From JAYSYM01 sp964543475 (GTDB lineage Bacteria > Bdellovibrionota > Bdellovibrionia > Bdellovibrionales > JAMPXM01): 64,000 bases of DNA. The translations under genes were made by a program, and so were the position numbers. Position 1 is the stretch's first letter. Every line of letters begins with the position of its first letter. The stretch is from the NCBI GenBank assembly GCA_964543475.1, contig CAZIYJ010000009.1, positions 1 to 64,000 on the forward strand. The letters are read 5' to 3'. Under the pieces are notes generated by a model. The model was not told the origin of the DNA, ran no database searches, and was given only the letters and a program-made list of their open reading frames with translations. Below, piece by piece: positions 25,233 to 33,952 of this stretch.

Positions 25233-26030
25233 GTGCGCGCATTCATCGTATTAGCTTTACTCACAATCAGCTCGCCCATTTACGCAGCTCCTCGCTTCGA
25301 GTCTGCGCAAGCATTTCCGGGCGAAACTTACGAACAAGCACAACTCAGACACGCAAGCGGCCGATCAAATTTTCTTTCGGCAAGTGGAAGCGCTTACAAT
25401 CACAAACAAAACTTCAGCACAAATCTTGATGTCTCTGTTCTCCCGCAGTGGAACTTTGGTGCAGCTCGGCTCGAAGAAACTTTTCAAAAAGTTCGCGACG
25501 TGCGAATTTACACCGACCCCGATCAGTCACATTTTAAACGTCGTGCCACTTGGCTCTACCCAGTCGACGGCTGTTACACGCGAGCCGCGCACATGGCGCG
25601 CGGTTTCGAACGTCTCAAGTTTGTTAAGCCAGGAAAAGTTTTCGCATTTGGAACATGGGCGACACTTCGAGTGAAAACCCCCTATGCACCTAATGGTAAG
25701 GCCTGGTGGTCGTTTCATACCGCTGCAGCCTACAGACTAGGCAATCGAGCGATGGTTCTTGATCCCGCGATTGATCCGAATCGAATTTTGCCAATTGAGG
25801 AGTGGATCGGCCTGATCGCGCCTGATCCTTCGAAAATTACGGTGTCGATTTGCGATGGAAACGCTTATGCGCCTTCGCAGACCTGCATTGGCGGCTCAGA
25901 GAAGCAAGATTACTGGGCAGTTAGTTCGCTTGAGGACTATCTTGATGATGAATGGAATAATCTTGTTCGACTTGGACATAATCCCGTGAAGCTTTTAGGT
26001 GATTCTCCTCCCTGGAAAAGTGCACGTTAA
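25233..26030 (+). CDS. Predicted secreted protein deamidase (protein-glutaminase-like)
   Basis: A 265-residue exported protein (signal peptide near residues 1-19, MRAFIVLALLTISSPIYAAP). It shows the catalytic layout of Chryseobacterium protein glutaminase: Cys114 in DGCYTRAAHMARGFE, His162 in AWWSFHTAAAY, and Asp177 in MVLDPAIDP. The order and spacing of Cys, His and Asp and the DGCYxRAHxM-like motif match that papain-like family (Gln_deamidase_2). It would deamidate Gln side chains in extracellular or host proteins. GTG at 25233 with CGGAGG 6 nt upstream is chosen over TTG at 25227. Likely, but unproven. Confidence 0.72.
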   Translation: MRAFIVLALLTISSPIYAAPRFESAQAFPGETYEQAQLRHASGRSNFLSASGSAYNHKQNFSTNLDVSVLPQWNFGAARLEETFQKVRDVRIYTDPDQSHFKRRATWLYPVDGCYTRAAHMARGFERLKFVKPGKVFAFGTWATLRVKTPYAPNGKAWWSFHTAAAYRLGNRAMVLDPAIDPNRILPIEEWIGLIAPDPSKITVSICDGNAYAPSQTCIGGSEKQDYWAVSSLEDYLDDEWNNLVRLGHNPVKLLGDSPPWKSAR

Positions 26031-26079
26031 TCTTTAGGCACTAATGCCTTTACTCCATAAATAAGCTTTGGTACGAAAC

Positions 26080-26102
26080 CCCCTCACTGAAAAAGTGGGG
26101 GG
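26080..26102 (+). promoter_or_regulatory. Hairpin that pairs with the POT gene ribosome-binding site
   Basis: In RNA, CCCCUCAC (26080-26087) pairs with GUGGGGGG (26095-26102) through eight base pairs including one G-U, around the loop UGAAAAA. The right arm is the ribosome-binding site, 5 nt before the ATG at 26108. Translation would depend on opening this hairpin. Confidence 0.5.
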
Positions 26103-26107
26103 ATTTA

Positions 26108-27493
26108 ATGGCAGCAGCAACTACAACAGGCTTTGGTAAGCCTGGCGAGAAGACCTTATTTGGTCATCCGGTCGGACTTTACGTTCTTTTCTTTACTGAA
26201 ATGTGGGAGAGATTCTCATTCTACGGAATGCGCGCACTCCTCGTTCTGTACATGACTAAGTTTCTAATCGAAGCTCAAACTGCAGGAACGGTTTACGTTT
26301 TTGGTTTCGACACCTTCAAATCAATCCTCGAGTTTTTCTACGGCGAACTTGCGATTCAGCCGCTTTCGTCAGTCATTTACGGAACCTATTCAGGCTTCGT
26401 TTACCTGACTCCTCTTTTCGGTGGAATGATTGCCGATCGATATCTCGGTCACCGAAAAACTGTTTTCGTTGGCGGAGTATTTTTCATCATCGGTCACTTC
26501 ATGATGGCCTTTGAGTCATTGTTCTTACTTGCGCTTTTCTTCTTAATTTTAGGTAACGGCTGTTTTAAGCCGAATATTTCAACTCAAGTTGGAAGTCTCT
26601 ATCCTCCCGGAGATCAACGTCGTGATTCAGCCTTCACGATTTTCTACATGGGTATTAACTTAGGCGCTTTCTTAGCACCATTTGTTTGCGGAACTTTAGG
26701 CGAAGTCTACGGATGGCACTACGGTTTCACAGCTGCTGGTGTTGGTATGTGTATTGGCTTAGCAGTCTATGCTTGGGGTCAAAAATATCTCGGCAAAGAT
26801 ACCTTCGTTCGCCCAAAAAAGGGCGAGCGTTCAAACGAGCCTCTGACTTCAACTGAGTGGAAACAAGTCGGAGCATTACTTGTAATTTGCGCTCTCACTA
26901 CAGTTTTCTGGGGCGTCTACGAACAACAAGGTAACACTCTTCAACTTTTTGCTACTGATAACGTTGATTGGAGTATCGGCGGTTGGTCGATGCCAACAAC
27001 TTGGTTCCAATCGCTCAATCCAATGTTCATCTTTATGTTTGTTCCTCTAACGAACATGATCTGGAGCTGGCAGCGATCAAAAGGGAAAGAACCAAGTTCA
27101 GTTGCGAAGATGTCTCTTGGCTCTGTGATTCTTGGCTTGTCATTCGTCGTATTGATCTATGCAACACAAGGCATGGCAACGGATACACGTATTAGCTTCT
27201 TGTGGCTTGTTCTCTGCACGTGGATTTACACAATGGGCGAGATCTATCTCTCACCTGTTGGTCTCTCACTCGTTACAAAAGTTTCGCCTGCGCGAATCGT
27301 AGGTCTCATGATGGGCGTGTGGTTTGTTTCTAGCTTCTTCGGCGGACTGATGGCGGGTTACATCGGGATATTCTACGACAAGATGCCTAGATCTGAATAC
27401 TTCATGCTACTGACCTTCTTAGGAGTAGCGGCTGGTGCGGCGATCTTCGCGTTCCAAAAGCCACTCAAAAAAGCCATTGGTAACAAGATCTAA
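26108..27493 (+). CDS. POT-family proton-dependent oligopeptide transporter
   Basis: A 461-residue major-facilitator-type transporter with about 12 to 14 membrane helices, importing di- and tripeptides with protons. Family motifs: ExxERFxFYG (EMWERFSFYGMRALL, about residues 32-46) and GNGCFKPNIS after helix 4-5. The PTR2 pattern (FYMGINLGAFLAPFVCG) and a cytoplasmic loop near 230-250 are present. It is long enough to be complete. Together with secreted proteases nearby it fits peptide feeding. Its ribosome-binding site lies in a hairpin (26080-26102). Confidence 0.93.
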   Translation: MAAATTTGFGKPGEKTLFGHPVGLYVLFFTEMWERFSFYGMRALLVLYMTKFLIEAQTAGTVYVFGFDTFKSILEFFYGELAIQPLSSVIYGTYSGFVYLTPLFGGMIADRYLGHRKTVFVGGVFFIIGHFMMAFESLFLLALFFLILGNGCFKPNISTQVGSLYPPGDQRRDSAFTIFYMGINLGAFLAPFVCGTLGEVYGWHYGFTAAGVGMCIGLAVYAWGQKYLGKDTFVRPKKGERSNEPLTSTEWKQVGALLVICALTTVFWGVYEQQGNTLQLFATDNVDWSIGGWSMPTTWFQSLNPMFIFMFVPLTNMIWSWQRSKGKEPSSVAKMSLGSVILGLSFVVLIYATQGMATDTRISFLWLVLCTWIYTMGEIYLSPVGLSLVTKVSPARIVGLMMGVWFVSSFFGGLMAGYIGIFYDKMPRSEYFMLLTFLGVAAGAAIFAFQKPLKKAIGNKI

Positions 27494-27508
27494 AAAGTCA
27501 GAAGTTAA

Positions 27509-27577
27509 GAGTCAAAAGTTAGAGCTTAGAGTAAAAGTCTAAGCTCGAGTTAAAAGTCCGAGTGAAAGCTCGGACTT
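27509..27577. terminator. Two hairpins with three short direct repeats at a convergent gene end
   Basis: Three imperfect 15-16-base repeats of the type GAGTNAAAAGTYNGAG start at 27509, 27529 and 27547. They create two hairpins: GAGCTTAGA/TCTAAGCTC (27522-27530, 27538-27546) and AAGTCCGAG/CTCGGACTT (27554-27562, 27569-27577). On the minus strand the second is followed by TTTT, so it should terminate the lipoprotein gene, whose stop lies inside the stem. Confidence 0.6.
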
Positions 27578-29516
27578 ATTTGTATGTACGCTGAAGAACC
27601 ACTGAGCCATCCACAATCTTTTGTTCAGTCACTGGCGCAACGATATTCGAATTGCGACTGACAGTGATTGGCTTCTCTGTCTTTGGATCATAATTAAATT
27701 TCTTATCGATTTTTTGTGGGCGAAGTAGCGGGAACTCTTGCATGAGCTCAAGCTCTGTTACGAGGTTATCTCGACGAGCAACTAACTTTTCAAGAAGCAA
27801 CTTAGTTTCAGCGGCTGACCAACCCGATGCGATCAACGCATCTTGAAGCTGAGCCTCTGTTACTTGTGCAAGTCTGCGAACTAACCACCGAGCATCTTCA
27901 ACTTGAACGCGATCAAACGCTGCATTTGGCTGAATGACGCTATAGCCTTTAATTACGTATCGCTCGACGAACCTTTTAGGTTTGCGAACTGCAGCGTGCG
28001 CAATCGCTGAATCAGGTTTTTCAGTAATCGCTTCCATCACCTTCCATGGATATTTATTGATGGCGCCATCAAACTGATTGAGAAGACTGCTTCCGGCACC
28101 AAGACCGCTCCCCAAGTCACTAATAAAATGCTTCATGTGAACCGCACCTGAAGCGTCAGTGACGAAGCGAACTTTTGTATTATCTGTGCGAACGTCATAA
28201 AGATTCAGGTAGGCAGCTAAGATCGCGAAAGCTCTTACTTCGCGACGATCTGGGTGATCAAGATCATTCCAGCTCCATGGACCGACATTCTTTTCGTTGT
28301 CATCTGGCTTTGCCTCGGCACTAGCTGGACGCAAAACGAAAAGTTTAATCTTCGATTCAAATTCAGTATTGTAATTCGCATCGTCTTTTTCTGCTTCTGG
28401 CGTCTGAACTTTTAGAAGCTTCAAGCGAAGCTGTTCTGAATCGACGAAAGAGCCATCCTTTAAGTAAGCGCCTTGAAGGGCAACCTTAAACGGGTCTTCG
28501 TAAATCTGTTGTTTAATTTTGTAATAATTAAATCCGAGCAAACTTGAGATCTTGGTTGTAAGTTCTTTTCGTGAATTGAATTCAGAAAGCAAACCGCGGT
28601 CATATTCAACAAACGCGTGGCCAACGTAATCAACCGGGATTGCGTTGTATCCCATGAGATTAACAAGACGAGAATTAAATGGTTCAGTATTTGTCTCGTC
28701 ACTGAATTTAAATTTCCAAGTCTTACCGTCGCATTTTAATTCGAAGCCGGCGCTAATTCCGTAGTTCGATTTTGGTTCGTCATACTTACATGGTGTTTTA
28801 AATTCCGGAAGTTTTGCACGATGAAAGCCAGCGTACATATCGCGAGAACGAATATCTCCTGGGTTTTGCCAGAAACTTGATTTTACTGGATCAACTTTGC
28901 TGGTATCGCCTGGAATATTTGCCGGTAGATTGGTTGCAGGCCCGGCTTCTGTGTCCATTGGCTTGTTCACTAAAAGCGCCGCCAACTTCACAGGAGCTAT
29001 AAGTGCCCAAATTTTCTTTGGCACCGGGTATTGGAATTCGAGACTAAAGCTAGATGCTAGCTCAGCAATGTGAACCAAAGCATCGACACGATCATGCTCG
29101 CTTAAACGGCGCGACTCAATGAGAACAAGAAGTTTCGCAATTTCATTGAGTGCAAGTACTGAACCTTTTGGAAAAATTCCTTTTCCTTTTTTGTGGTTGG
29201 CTGCAGCTTTGTCATTCTCATCTCGCAAAGCTTGAATACGAGCTTTAAAATCAGCGAAACCTTTTTCAGTGCCGAGTTCGTAGGAAACAAAATTGAGCTT
29301 TCCAGATTCCCAGTTATTTTTCTGGCCATCATGAAGTTTCACTTTCCACTTCGGCGCGAGCGTGTAATTGAGCGGATTAACTCGAGTTCCAGTTAACGTA
29401 GTTCCGGTCAACGCGTCAGAAGCAGGATACCTTGGTGCAGAGGTGGCGCATGAAGTGAGGGTCACTAACGAAAAACCAATTAAAAACGATGCGAGGATAT
29501 TTTTTGATGTTTGCAT
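27576..29516 (-). CDS. Large hypothetical lipoprotein
   Basis: A 646-residue lipoprotein. The signal peptide ends in a lipobox, LTSC (cleavage before about Cys23), followed by a Ser/Thr/Pro-rich linker. The long globular part has a LNLYDVRTDNTKVRFV and HFISDLGSGLG region (about 480-520) that is reminiscent of a kinase-like or CotH-like active-site pair (N/D and D), but I cannot confirm this. The C-terminal 150 residues are helical. ATG at 29516 is chosen; an open stretch to 29708 lacks support and would overlap the CDF gene. Function unknown; envelope location inferred. Confidence 0.75.
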   Translation of the reverse strand: MQTSKNILASFLIGFSLVTLTSCATSAPRYPASDALTGTTLTGTRVNPLNYTLAPKWKVKLHDGQKNNWESGKLNFVSYELGTEKGFADFKARIQALRDENDKAAANHKKGKGIFPKGSVLALNEIAKLLVLIESRRLSEHDRVDALVHIAELASSFSLEFQYPVPKKIWALIAPVKLAALLVNKPMDTEAGPATNLPANIPGDTSKVDPVKSSFWQNPGDIRSRDMYAGFHRAKLPEFKTPCKYDEPKSNYGISAGFELKCDGKTWKFKFSDETNTEPFNSRLVNLMGYNAIPVDYVGHAFVEYDRGLLSEFNSRKELTTKISSLLGFNYYKIKQQIYEDPFKVALQGAYLKDGSFVDSEQLRLKLLKVQTPEAEKDDANYNTEFESKIKLFVLRPASAEAKPDDNEKNVGPWSWNDLDHPDRREVRAFAILAAYLNLYDVRTDNTKVRFVTDASGAVHMKHFISDLGSGLGAGSSLLNQFDGAINKYPWKVMEAITEKPDSAIAHAAVRKPKRFVERYVIKGYSVIQPNAAFDRVQVEDARWLVRRLAQVTEAQLQDALIASGWSAAETKLLLEKLVARRDNLVTELELMQEFPLLRPQKIDKKFNYDPKTEKPITVSRNSNIVAPVTEQKIVDGSVVLQRTYK

Positions 29517-29632
29517 ACGAAATTTTCTCAGTCGAAAAGAAACTGAACAAGTCCGGAAGCAGTTGCGCTCACTCAACGTAACAACGATTTTTGGCCTTGG
29601 ACTAACGTCTGAGAGGATGGTACGACAAGAGA

Positions 29633-30541
29633 ATGGGCGCAGGACATCATCATCACCACCACCATCATCACGATGATGGCGAAGCTTCAAAAAACATCGG
29701 CGTCGCATTTCTATTAAATTTTAGTTTCACAATCATTGAGTTGGTCGGCGGTTTTTTAACCGGAAGTATTGCGATCTTAGCCGACGCTTTACACGACCTT
29801 GGTGATACTCTCACGCTTGGAATTGCTCTTGTTCTTCAGCGGCTGTCGACTCGCGGGCGATCATCTAAATTTACCTATGGCTATGGCCGACTTTCACTTT
29901 TAGCGGCCCTCATCTCGGGAGTTGTTCTCCTCACTGGTTCGATCTTTATTCTCATTGAAGCGATTCCTCGATTTTGGACTTCGCATGAAGCACCCAACGG
30001 CTGGATGATGATGGGCTTTGCTGTTCTGGGCGTTGCAGTTAATGGTGCCGCTGCACTTCGCCTGCGAAAAGGTTCAACACAAAACGAGAAAATGCTCTCT
30101 TGGCACATGATCGAAGATTTGCTTGGATGGGTCGCTGTTTTTGTCGGGGCGATTGTTATCACTGCGACAGGCTGGACTTGGGTTGACCCGCTCTTAGCCT
30201 GTGCCCTGGCGGCTTTTATCAGCTTCAATGTTTTATCAGGACTCAAGCAAACAATACTTTTATTCTTGCAAGGTTCACCTGAGCAATTCGACGAAGTTGC
30301 GTTTAGAGAGAAAGTTTTGAAGTTCGAAGGCGTAACAGGCATTCATGATGTGCACGTTTGGTCGCTCGATGGAGATCGAAACGTACTTTCGCTACACGTC
30401 GTTGTCGCAAACGGATTAGGAATTGAAAAAATCGGCAAAATAAAAGGTGAGATCCGTCACTTGGCCTCTCACCTTGGTCGTTATCACGCCACAATTGAAG
30501 TCGAAGACTCGTTAACTAATTGCGACGACGATTGCGAATAA
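29633..30541 (+). CDS. Cation diffusion facilitator (zinc/cobalt-type efflux)
   Basis: A 302-residue CDF-family metal/proton antiporter. Six membrane helices (about residues 20-200) carry the metal-site pairs: LADALHDLGDTLTLG (HxxxD near 50) and WHMIEDLLGWVAVF (HxxxD). The cytoplasmic C-terminal domain (about 215-302) has the ferredoxin-like VTGIHDVHVWSLDG. The N-terminus is a run of nine His followed by DDGE, a metal-binding tail typical of zinc carriers. It overlaps the DoxX gene tail-to-tail by 26 bp. It probably exports Zn2+ from the cytoplasm. Confidence 0.93.
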   Translation: MGAGHHHHHHHHHDDGEASKNIGVAFLLNFSFTIIELVGGFLTGSIAILADALHDLGDTLTLGIALVLQRLSTRGRSSKFTYGYGRLSLLAALISGVVLLTGSIFILIEAIPRFWTSHEAPNGWMMMGFAVLGVAVNGAAALRLRKGSTQNEKMLSWHMIEDLLGWVAVFVGAIVITATGWTWVDPLLACALAAFISFNVLSGLKQTILLFLQGSPEQFDEVAFREKVLKFEGVTGIHDVHVWSLDGDRNVLSLHVVVANGLGIEKIGKIKGEIRHLASHLGRYHATIEVEDSLTNCDDDCE

Positions 30542-30953
30542 ACTCGTCGAGCGAAAACTTTCCCGGACCTGCGACCATAAACAGAACTGCAATCATCAAA
30601 AAGAGAGCTGCGAGTTCGTAAGATCCGCCTGCACCTTTGCTGACGAATGGGTCACCACGCACAACTGCGTGAAAATAAACTGCAACTGTCATGGTAGCTG
30701 CGATACCAAGAGAAGCCAGCGGCGTGAGCAAGCCAATCACCCAAGCTAATCCTCCGCCAAACTCTGAAACTGCAGCGAGTAGCTGTAATATTCCAGGAGT
30801 GGTTGAGTCTGGTCCTTGCCAAGCCATCGGATTTTGAATTTTGCCCCAGCCGTGCATCATCATCGCAATACCTGCGACAATTCTGAGTAATAGCAGCGCA
30901 AGTGAGATCGTCTTGTAATCAAATCGTGGGAAAAAAAAGTTTTTGAGTGTCAT
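30516..30953 (-). CDS. DoxX family membrane protein
   Basis: A 145-residue inner-membrane protein with four helices and the DoxX signature: LLRIVAGIAMMMHGWGKIQNP at the start, EFGGGLAWVIGLLTPLA in the middle. The family includes quinol oxidase-associated and redox-related proteins with unsettled function. Length is normal. The 3' end overlaps the convergent CDF gene by 26 bp. Confidence 0.87.
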   Translation of the reverse strand: MTLKNFFFPRFDYKTISLALLLLRIVAGIAMMMHGWGKIQNPMAWQGPDSTTPGILQLLAAVSEFGGGLAWVIGLLTPLASLGIAATMTVAVYFHAVVRGDPFVSKGAGGSYELAALFLMIAVLFMVAGPGKFSLDEFIRNRRRN

Positions 30954-31047
30954 TGTTGCTCCCTTTTAACAATCGTCCTTGCAAGCAGACGTCTCGTCAA
31001 TGTTCAATATCGCCCTTATCGAAGTCCAATCTCGAAAGGGAAACTAA

Positions 31048-31818
31048 ATGAAAATAGTAAGTGTTCTGAGTCTCTGTTTAGCTTTTTTTGGATCGACCGC
31101 CGAAGCCAAATTGGTTTCAAAAATGGTTGAATACAAAGATGGCGACCAAGTTTTAGAGGGCTACCTCTCTTACGACAACAAAGGAAAGAATCGTCCAGTC
31201 GTAATCGTGGTGCACGAATGGATGGGTCTCACTGATAGCGTAAAAAAGCGCGCCGACCGAGTTGCAAAAGAAGGCTATGTCGTTTTTGCCGCAGACATTT
31301 ACGGAAAAGGGAATCTACCAAAAGATAAAAAAGAGGCTTCGACTCTCTCTGGAAAATTTAAAAGTGACCGCCAGTTATTGCAAAGACGCATTCAATTAGC
31401 GCTAGAGACAGCTAAACAACAACCAAAAGTCGACACCAATAAAGTTGCGGCCATAGGATATTGTTTTGGCGGAACCACAGTTTTAGAGCTTGCGCGAAGT
31501 GGTGCTGATGTTGATGGCGTCGTGAGTTTTCATGGCGGACTCAGTACCCCAACTCCTGCACAAACAATTATACCGAAAGTTTTGGTTCTTCACGGCGCTG
31601 AAGATCCTGGCGTCCCTGCTAAAGAAGTAGCTGCGTTCGAAGAAGAAATGCGAAAAGCGAAAGCCAACTGGGAGCTGACAAAATATTCGGGAGCCGTTCA
31701 TAGCTTCACTAACCCAGAAGCTGGAAATGATCCGAGCACAGGCAATGCTTACAACGAACAAGCCGATAAGCGATCATGGATTGCGATGAACAATTTTTTA
31801 AAAGAAGTCTTTAGATAA
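31048..31818 (+). CDS. Exported dienelactone hydrolase-family protein
   Basis: A 256-residue alpha/beta hydrolase with a signal peptide (MKIVSVLSLCLAFFGSTAEA). The DLH triad is visible: Cys139 in GYCFGG, Asp186 in HGAEDPGV and His218 in GAVHSFTNP. The nucleophile is Cys, as in true dienelactone hydrolases, and VHEWMGL near residue 56 is the usual oxyanion-side motif. Export is less common for this family. The natural substrate is not known; ester or lactone hydrolysis in the periplasm is likely. Confidence 0.9.
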   Translation: MKIVSVLSLCLAFFGSTAEAKLVSKMVEYKDGDQVLEGYLSYDNKGKNRPVVIVVHEWMGLTDSVKKRADRVAKEGYVVFAADIYGKGNLPKDKKEASTLSGKFKSDRQLLQRRIQLALETAKQQPKVDTNKVAAIGYCFGGTTVLELARSGADVDGVVSFHGGLSTPTPAQTIIPKVLVLHGAEDPGVPAKEVAAFEEEMRKAKANWELTKYSGAVHSFTNPEAGNDPSTGNAYNEQADKRSWIAMNNFLKEVFR

Positions 31819-31820
31819 AA

Positions 31821-31855
31821 AATAAGGCGGCACCAAAAAATGGAGCCGCCTTATT
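31821..31855 (-). terminator. Strong bidirectional-type intrinsic terminator
   Basis: A perfect 11-bp stem, AATAAGGCGGC (31821-31831) with GCCGCCTTATT (31845-31855), with a 13-nt loop. Read on the minus strand it is followed by TTTTTT, ending the DUF1328 transcript. It also lies 3 nt after the stop of the convergent dienelactone hydrolase gene and may serve both. Confidence 0.85.
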
Positions 31856-31890
31856 CCCAATAACACTGAGAGTTCCCAGTAAATTTGGAT

Positions 31891-32073
31891 TTATGGCAGA
31901 TTGCGTGGGCTGCGGCCAGATACCAAGCTTACGATGAAGCTGATAACTGCTAGCGCTAGGAATACGAATAATAGAATGCGGCCAACTTCCATTGAAACAC
32001 CCGCCACATTACCCGCGCCTAAAAGCATCGCGATCAAACCAATAACAAAAAAAGCAATTGCTGCTCGTAACAT
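31891..32073 (-). CDS. DUF1328 / UPF0391 small membrane protein
   Basis: A 60-residue protein with two membrane helices, matching UPF0391 (YtjA-like): MLRAAIAFFVIGLIAMLLGAG, then a short loop and RILLFVFLALAVISFIVSLVSG. The length and layout are exactly those of the family, which is often associated with stress and stationary phase but not assigned a role. GGGAGG lies upstream of the ATG. The gene is followed by a strong terminator. Confidence 0.9.
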   Translation of the reverse strand: MLRAAIAFFVIGLIAMLLGAGNVAGVSMEVGRILLFVFLALAVISFIVSLVSGRSPRNLP

Positions 32074-32201
32074 ATAGCCTCCCTTTTCACGGAACTAGTC
32101 ATATCAAGCCACTTACCAGTATTCGACAGTTGGTTTGTCACATGTATGAAAGGCCAAGAACTTGTGCCTAATTGTCACGAAATCTTGGCATCTCAAGAAG
32201 T

Positions 32202-33032
32202 TCAGCCTAGTCCTTGAGCCATAATCGAGAAATAGGTATCTGAGATCGTCGGCAGTGGGCGCCCTTTATATGTGAGCAAAGGGCAGATTCTTTCGAGTTC
32301 GAATCCTAGCTCGCTCAGCGATCGAATAAATTCGCCCTGCCAATGCGGAACATCGAGCCGATACGCCCCGCCTCGCATAATCGACTGCTGTAGAAGTGAA
32401 GCAGCGACGATGGGCTCTAGCGCGACGAGAGGGCCCACAGAGTTTCGATCCCCGTCCTTACTCACAACAACATAACCAATAAGTTCACCGCGATCATTTT
32501 CGAAGACAAATGCTTCAACTGCTCTTGCCAATCTTTCGCGAAGCAGTTTCGCGCGAGAATACCCGATTGCTTTAGAGTCAAGTTTTGCAACTAGATCAAA
32601 ATCTTTTGCTTCAAATTTCCGTGTCCCAAGAACTTCTGTTTCTGTCGGTTGAAGATTCGCTACGAACTTGTGAGTGTTCCCGATTTCAACGAAGCCCGCC
32701 TGTTCATACATTTTTTTTCCGCGCTCGGTAGCGATAAGCGCTAAAACAAAATCGTTATCAGGAGCAATCGAAAGAGCTTTTTGAATCAAATCACGACCAA
32801 GTTTTTTACCTTGGAATCGTGAATTAACGATCACGGCCCCAAGCCAACCCACTCGATCTTCGAAGTTCGAAAGGTAAGCGCTTGAGACAACCTCGCTGTT
32901 CTGAAGGCGATGCCCAAAAACGACACCAGTACGCAAGAAGCATTCCCAATCGTCTTCGGAATACCAACCAAGTGCACGTGAGTGCTGCGCGAGTGGTTTA
33001 ATTTCAGGAGAGGCAAAGTATTCGATTTTCAC
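32202..33032 (-). CDS. GNAT-family N-acetyltransferase, tandem-domain
   Basis: A 276-residue protein. The N-terminal GNAT domain (about 1-125) contains the acetyl-CoA loop in VIVNSRFQGKKLGRDLIQKAL (Q/RxxGxG/A-type) and GKKMYEQAGFVEIG. The C-terminal ~120 residues match the GNAT-like 'Acetyltransf_18/DUF1248' type (PLVALEPIVAASLLQQSI, IRSLSELGFELE). Tandem GNATs like this act on small molecules; the acceptor is unknown. It is divergent from the EEP-family gene, about 107 bp apart. Confidence 0.85.
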   Translation of the reverse strand: MKIEYFASPEIKPLAQHSRALGWYSEDDWECFLRTGVVFGHRLQNSEVVSSAYLSNFEDRVGWLGAVIVNSRFQGKKLGRDLIQKALSIAPDNDFVLALIATERGKKMYEQAGFVEIGNTHKFVANLQPTETEVLGTRKFEAKDFDLVAKLDSKAIGYSRAKLLRERLARAVEAFVFENDRGELIGYVVVSKDGDRNSVGPLVALEPIVAASLLQQSIMRGGAYRLDVPHWQGEFIRSLSELGFELERICPLLTYKGRPLPTISDTYFSIMAQGLG

Positions 33033-33139
33033 TTGGCGGCTACCTTAGTCCTCCATGATAAACGGTTCAAGTTTTTGATTAAAATTTGAGTTTTTCGGCC
33101 TTAACTGGTACACCATTGCAAGTGTTCTGGAGGGAACTG

Positions 33140-33952
33140 ATGAAAAAGATGTGCATAGTAGCTCTGATCAGCTTTGTTTCCTCTTTTGCATTGGCAGACG
33201 CTCCTCTGGGTGCATTTGGTTCAGCAACATCGCTACTGCCATCCCTCCCCCACAATTTTACAGTTCTAAACTGGAACATTTATAAAGCCGGCAAAGATGG
33301 AATGGCGAGTGACTTTGCAGTGATCGCTCGCGACGCAGATGTGGCTGTCGTGCAAGAGGCTCATGAAACTCCGGAGCTAGTCAGCGATCTATCAACAGCC
33401 AACCAACAGTTATGGTGGAATTTAGTTCGCGGTTTTAAATATCAAGGACATTTCACCGGAGTTGCAACAGGCTCACGTGTTTCTGCTCTTCACACTGAAG
33501 GTTTCTTAACGACTGTCTCTGAGCCCATTTTTAATACTCCAAAGACGATGCTTCTCACAGTTTACCCACTTGCGAATTCGTTAGACTCACTCGCTGTTTT
33601 GAATGTTCACGGAATTAATTTCGTCGTGAATTCAAGATTCAAAAAGCAGGTAACTCAGATGATCGCGATTCTTAAAGATCATCGTGGACCAATCTTAGTC
33701 GCAGGCGATTTCAATACTTGGAATGATGGTCGAATGAAGGCCTTAGACAAAGGCTTCGCCGCAATTGGGTTGCGCCGCTTAGAATTGACAAATCAAAAGA
33801 AAGCTAAACTTGATCATGCCTATGTTCGAGGTTTAGAGGCGACTGAAGCAACACTGATGACCCAGATTAAATCATCTGACCACAAGCCAATCCTCCTTAA
33901 GTTACAAAGCGCCGTTGAATCAAACGCGGCAACTTATCAAGTCGCAAACTAG
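33140..33952 (+). CDS. Exported endonuclease/exonuclease/phosphatase-family protein
   Basis: A 270-residue EEP-superfamily protein with a signal peptide (MKKMCIVALISFVSSFALA). The fold's metal and catalytic motifs are in order: VLNWNIYKAG, VVQEAH (catalytic Glu), VAGDFNTWND and the final SSDHKPIL (Asp-His). It is most like the short YafD/endonuclease-type EEP proteins. The substrate could be DNA, a phospholipid head group or another phosphodiester; an exported nuclease is one option. ATG at 33140 has GGAGGGA upstream. It ends interlocked with cysK by 4 nt (CTAG). Confidence 0.87.
   Translation: MKKMCIVALISFVSSFALADAPLGAFGSATSLLPSLPHNFTVLNWNIYKAGKDGMASDFAVIARDADVAVVQEAHETPELVSDLSTANQQLWWNLVRGFKYQGHFTGVATGSRVSALHTEGFLTTVSEPIFNTPKTMLLTVYPLANSLDSLAVLNVHGINFVVNSRFKKQVTQMIAILKDHRGPILVAGDFNTWNDGRMKALDKGFAAIGLRRLELTNQKKAKLDHAYVRGLEATEATLMTQIKSSDHKPILLKLQSAVESNAATYQVAN

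Noticed and set aside
29636..29671. His run of the CDF gene as a vector or tag contamination
   Set aside because: It is followed directly by family sequence without linker or protease site, and CDF proteins naturally carry His-rich tails.
29517..29708. Extension of the large lipoprotein upstream of its signal peptide
   Set aside because: It would be an antisense overlap with the CDF gene start and would bury the lipobox; composition is Arg/Cys-rich and unlike coding DNA.
33107..33119. Sigma54-like GG...GC pair upstream of the EEP gene
   Set aside because: The spacing is 9 nt instead of the strict 10 and the -24 block is degenerate.
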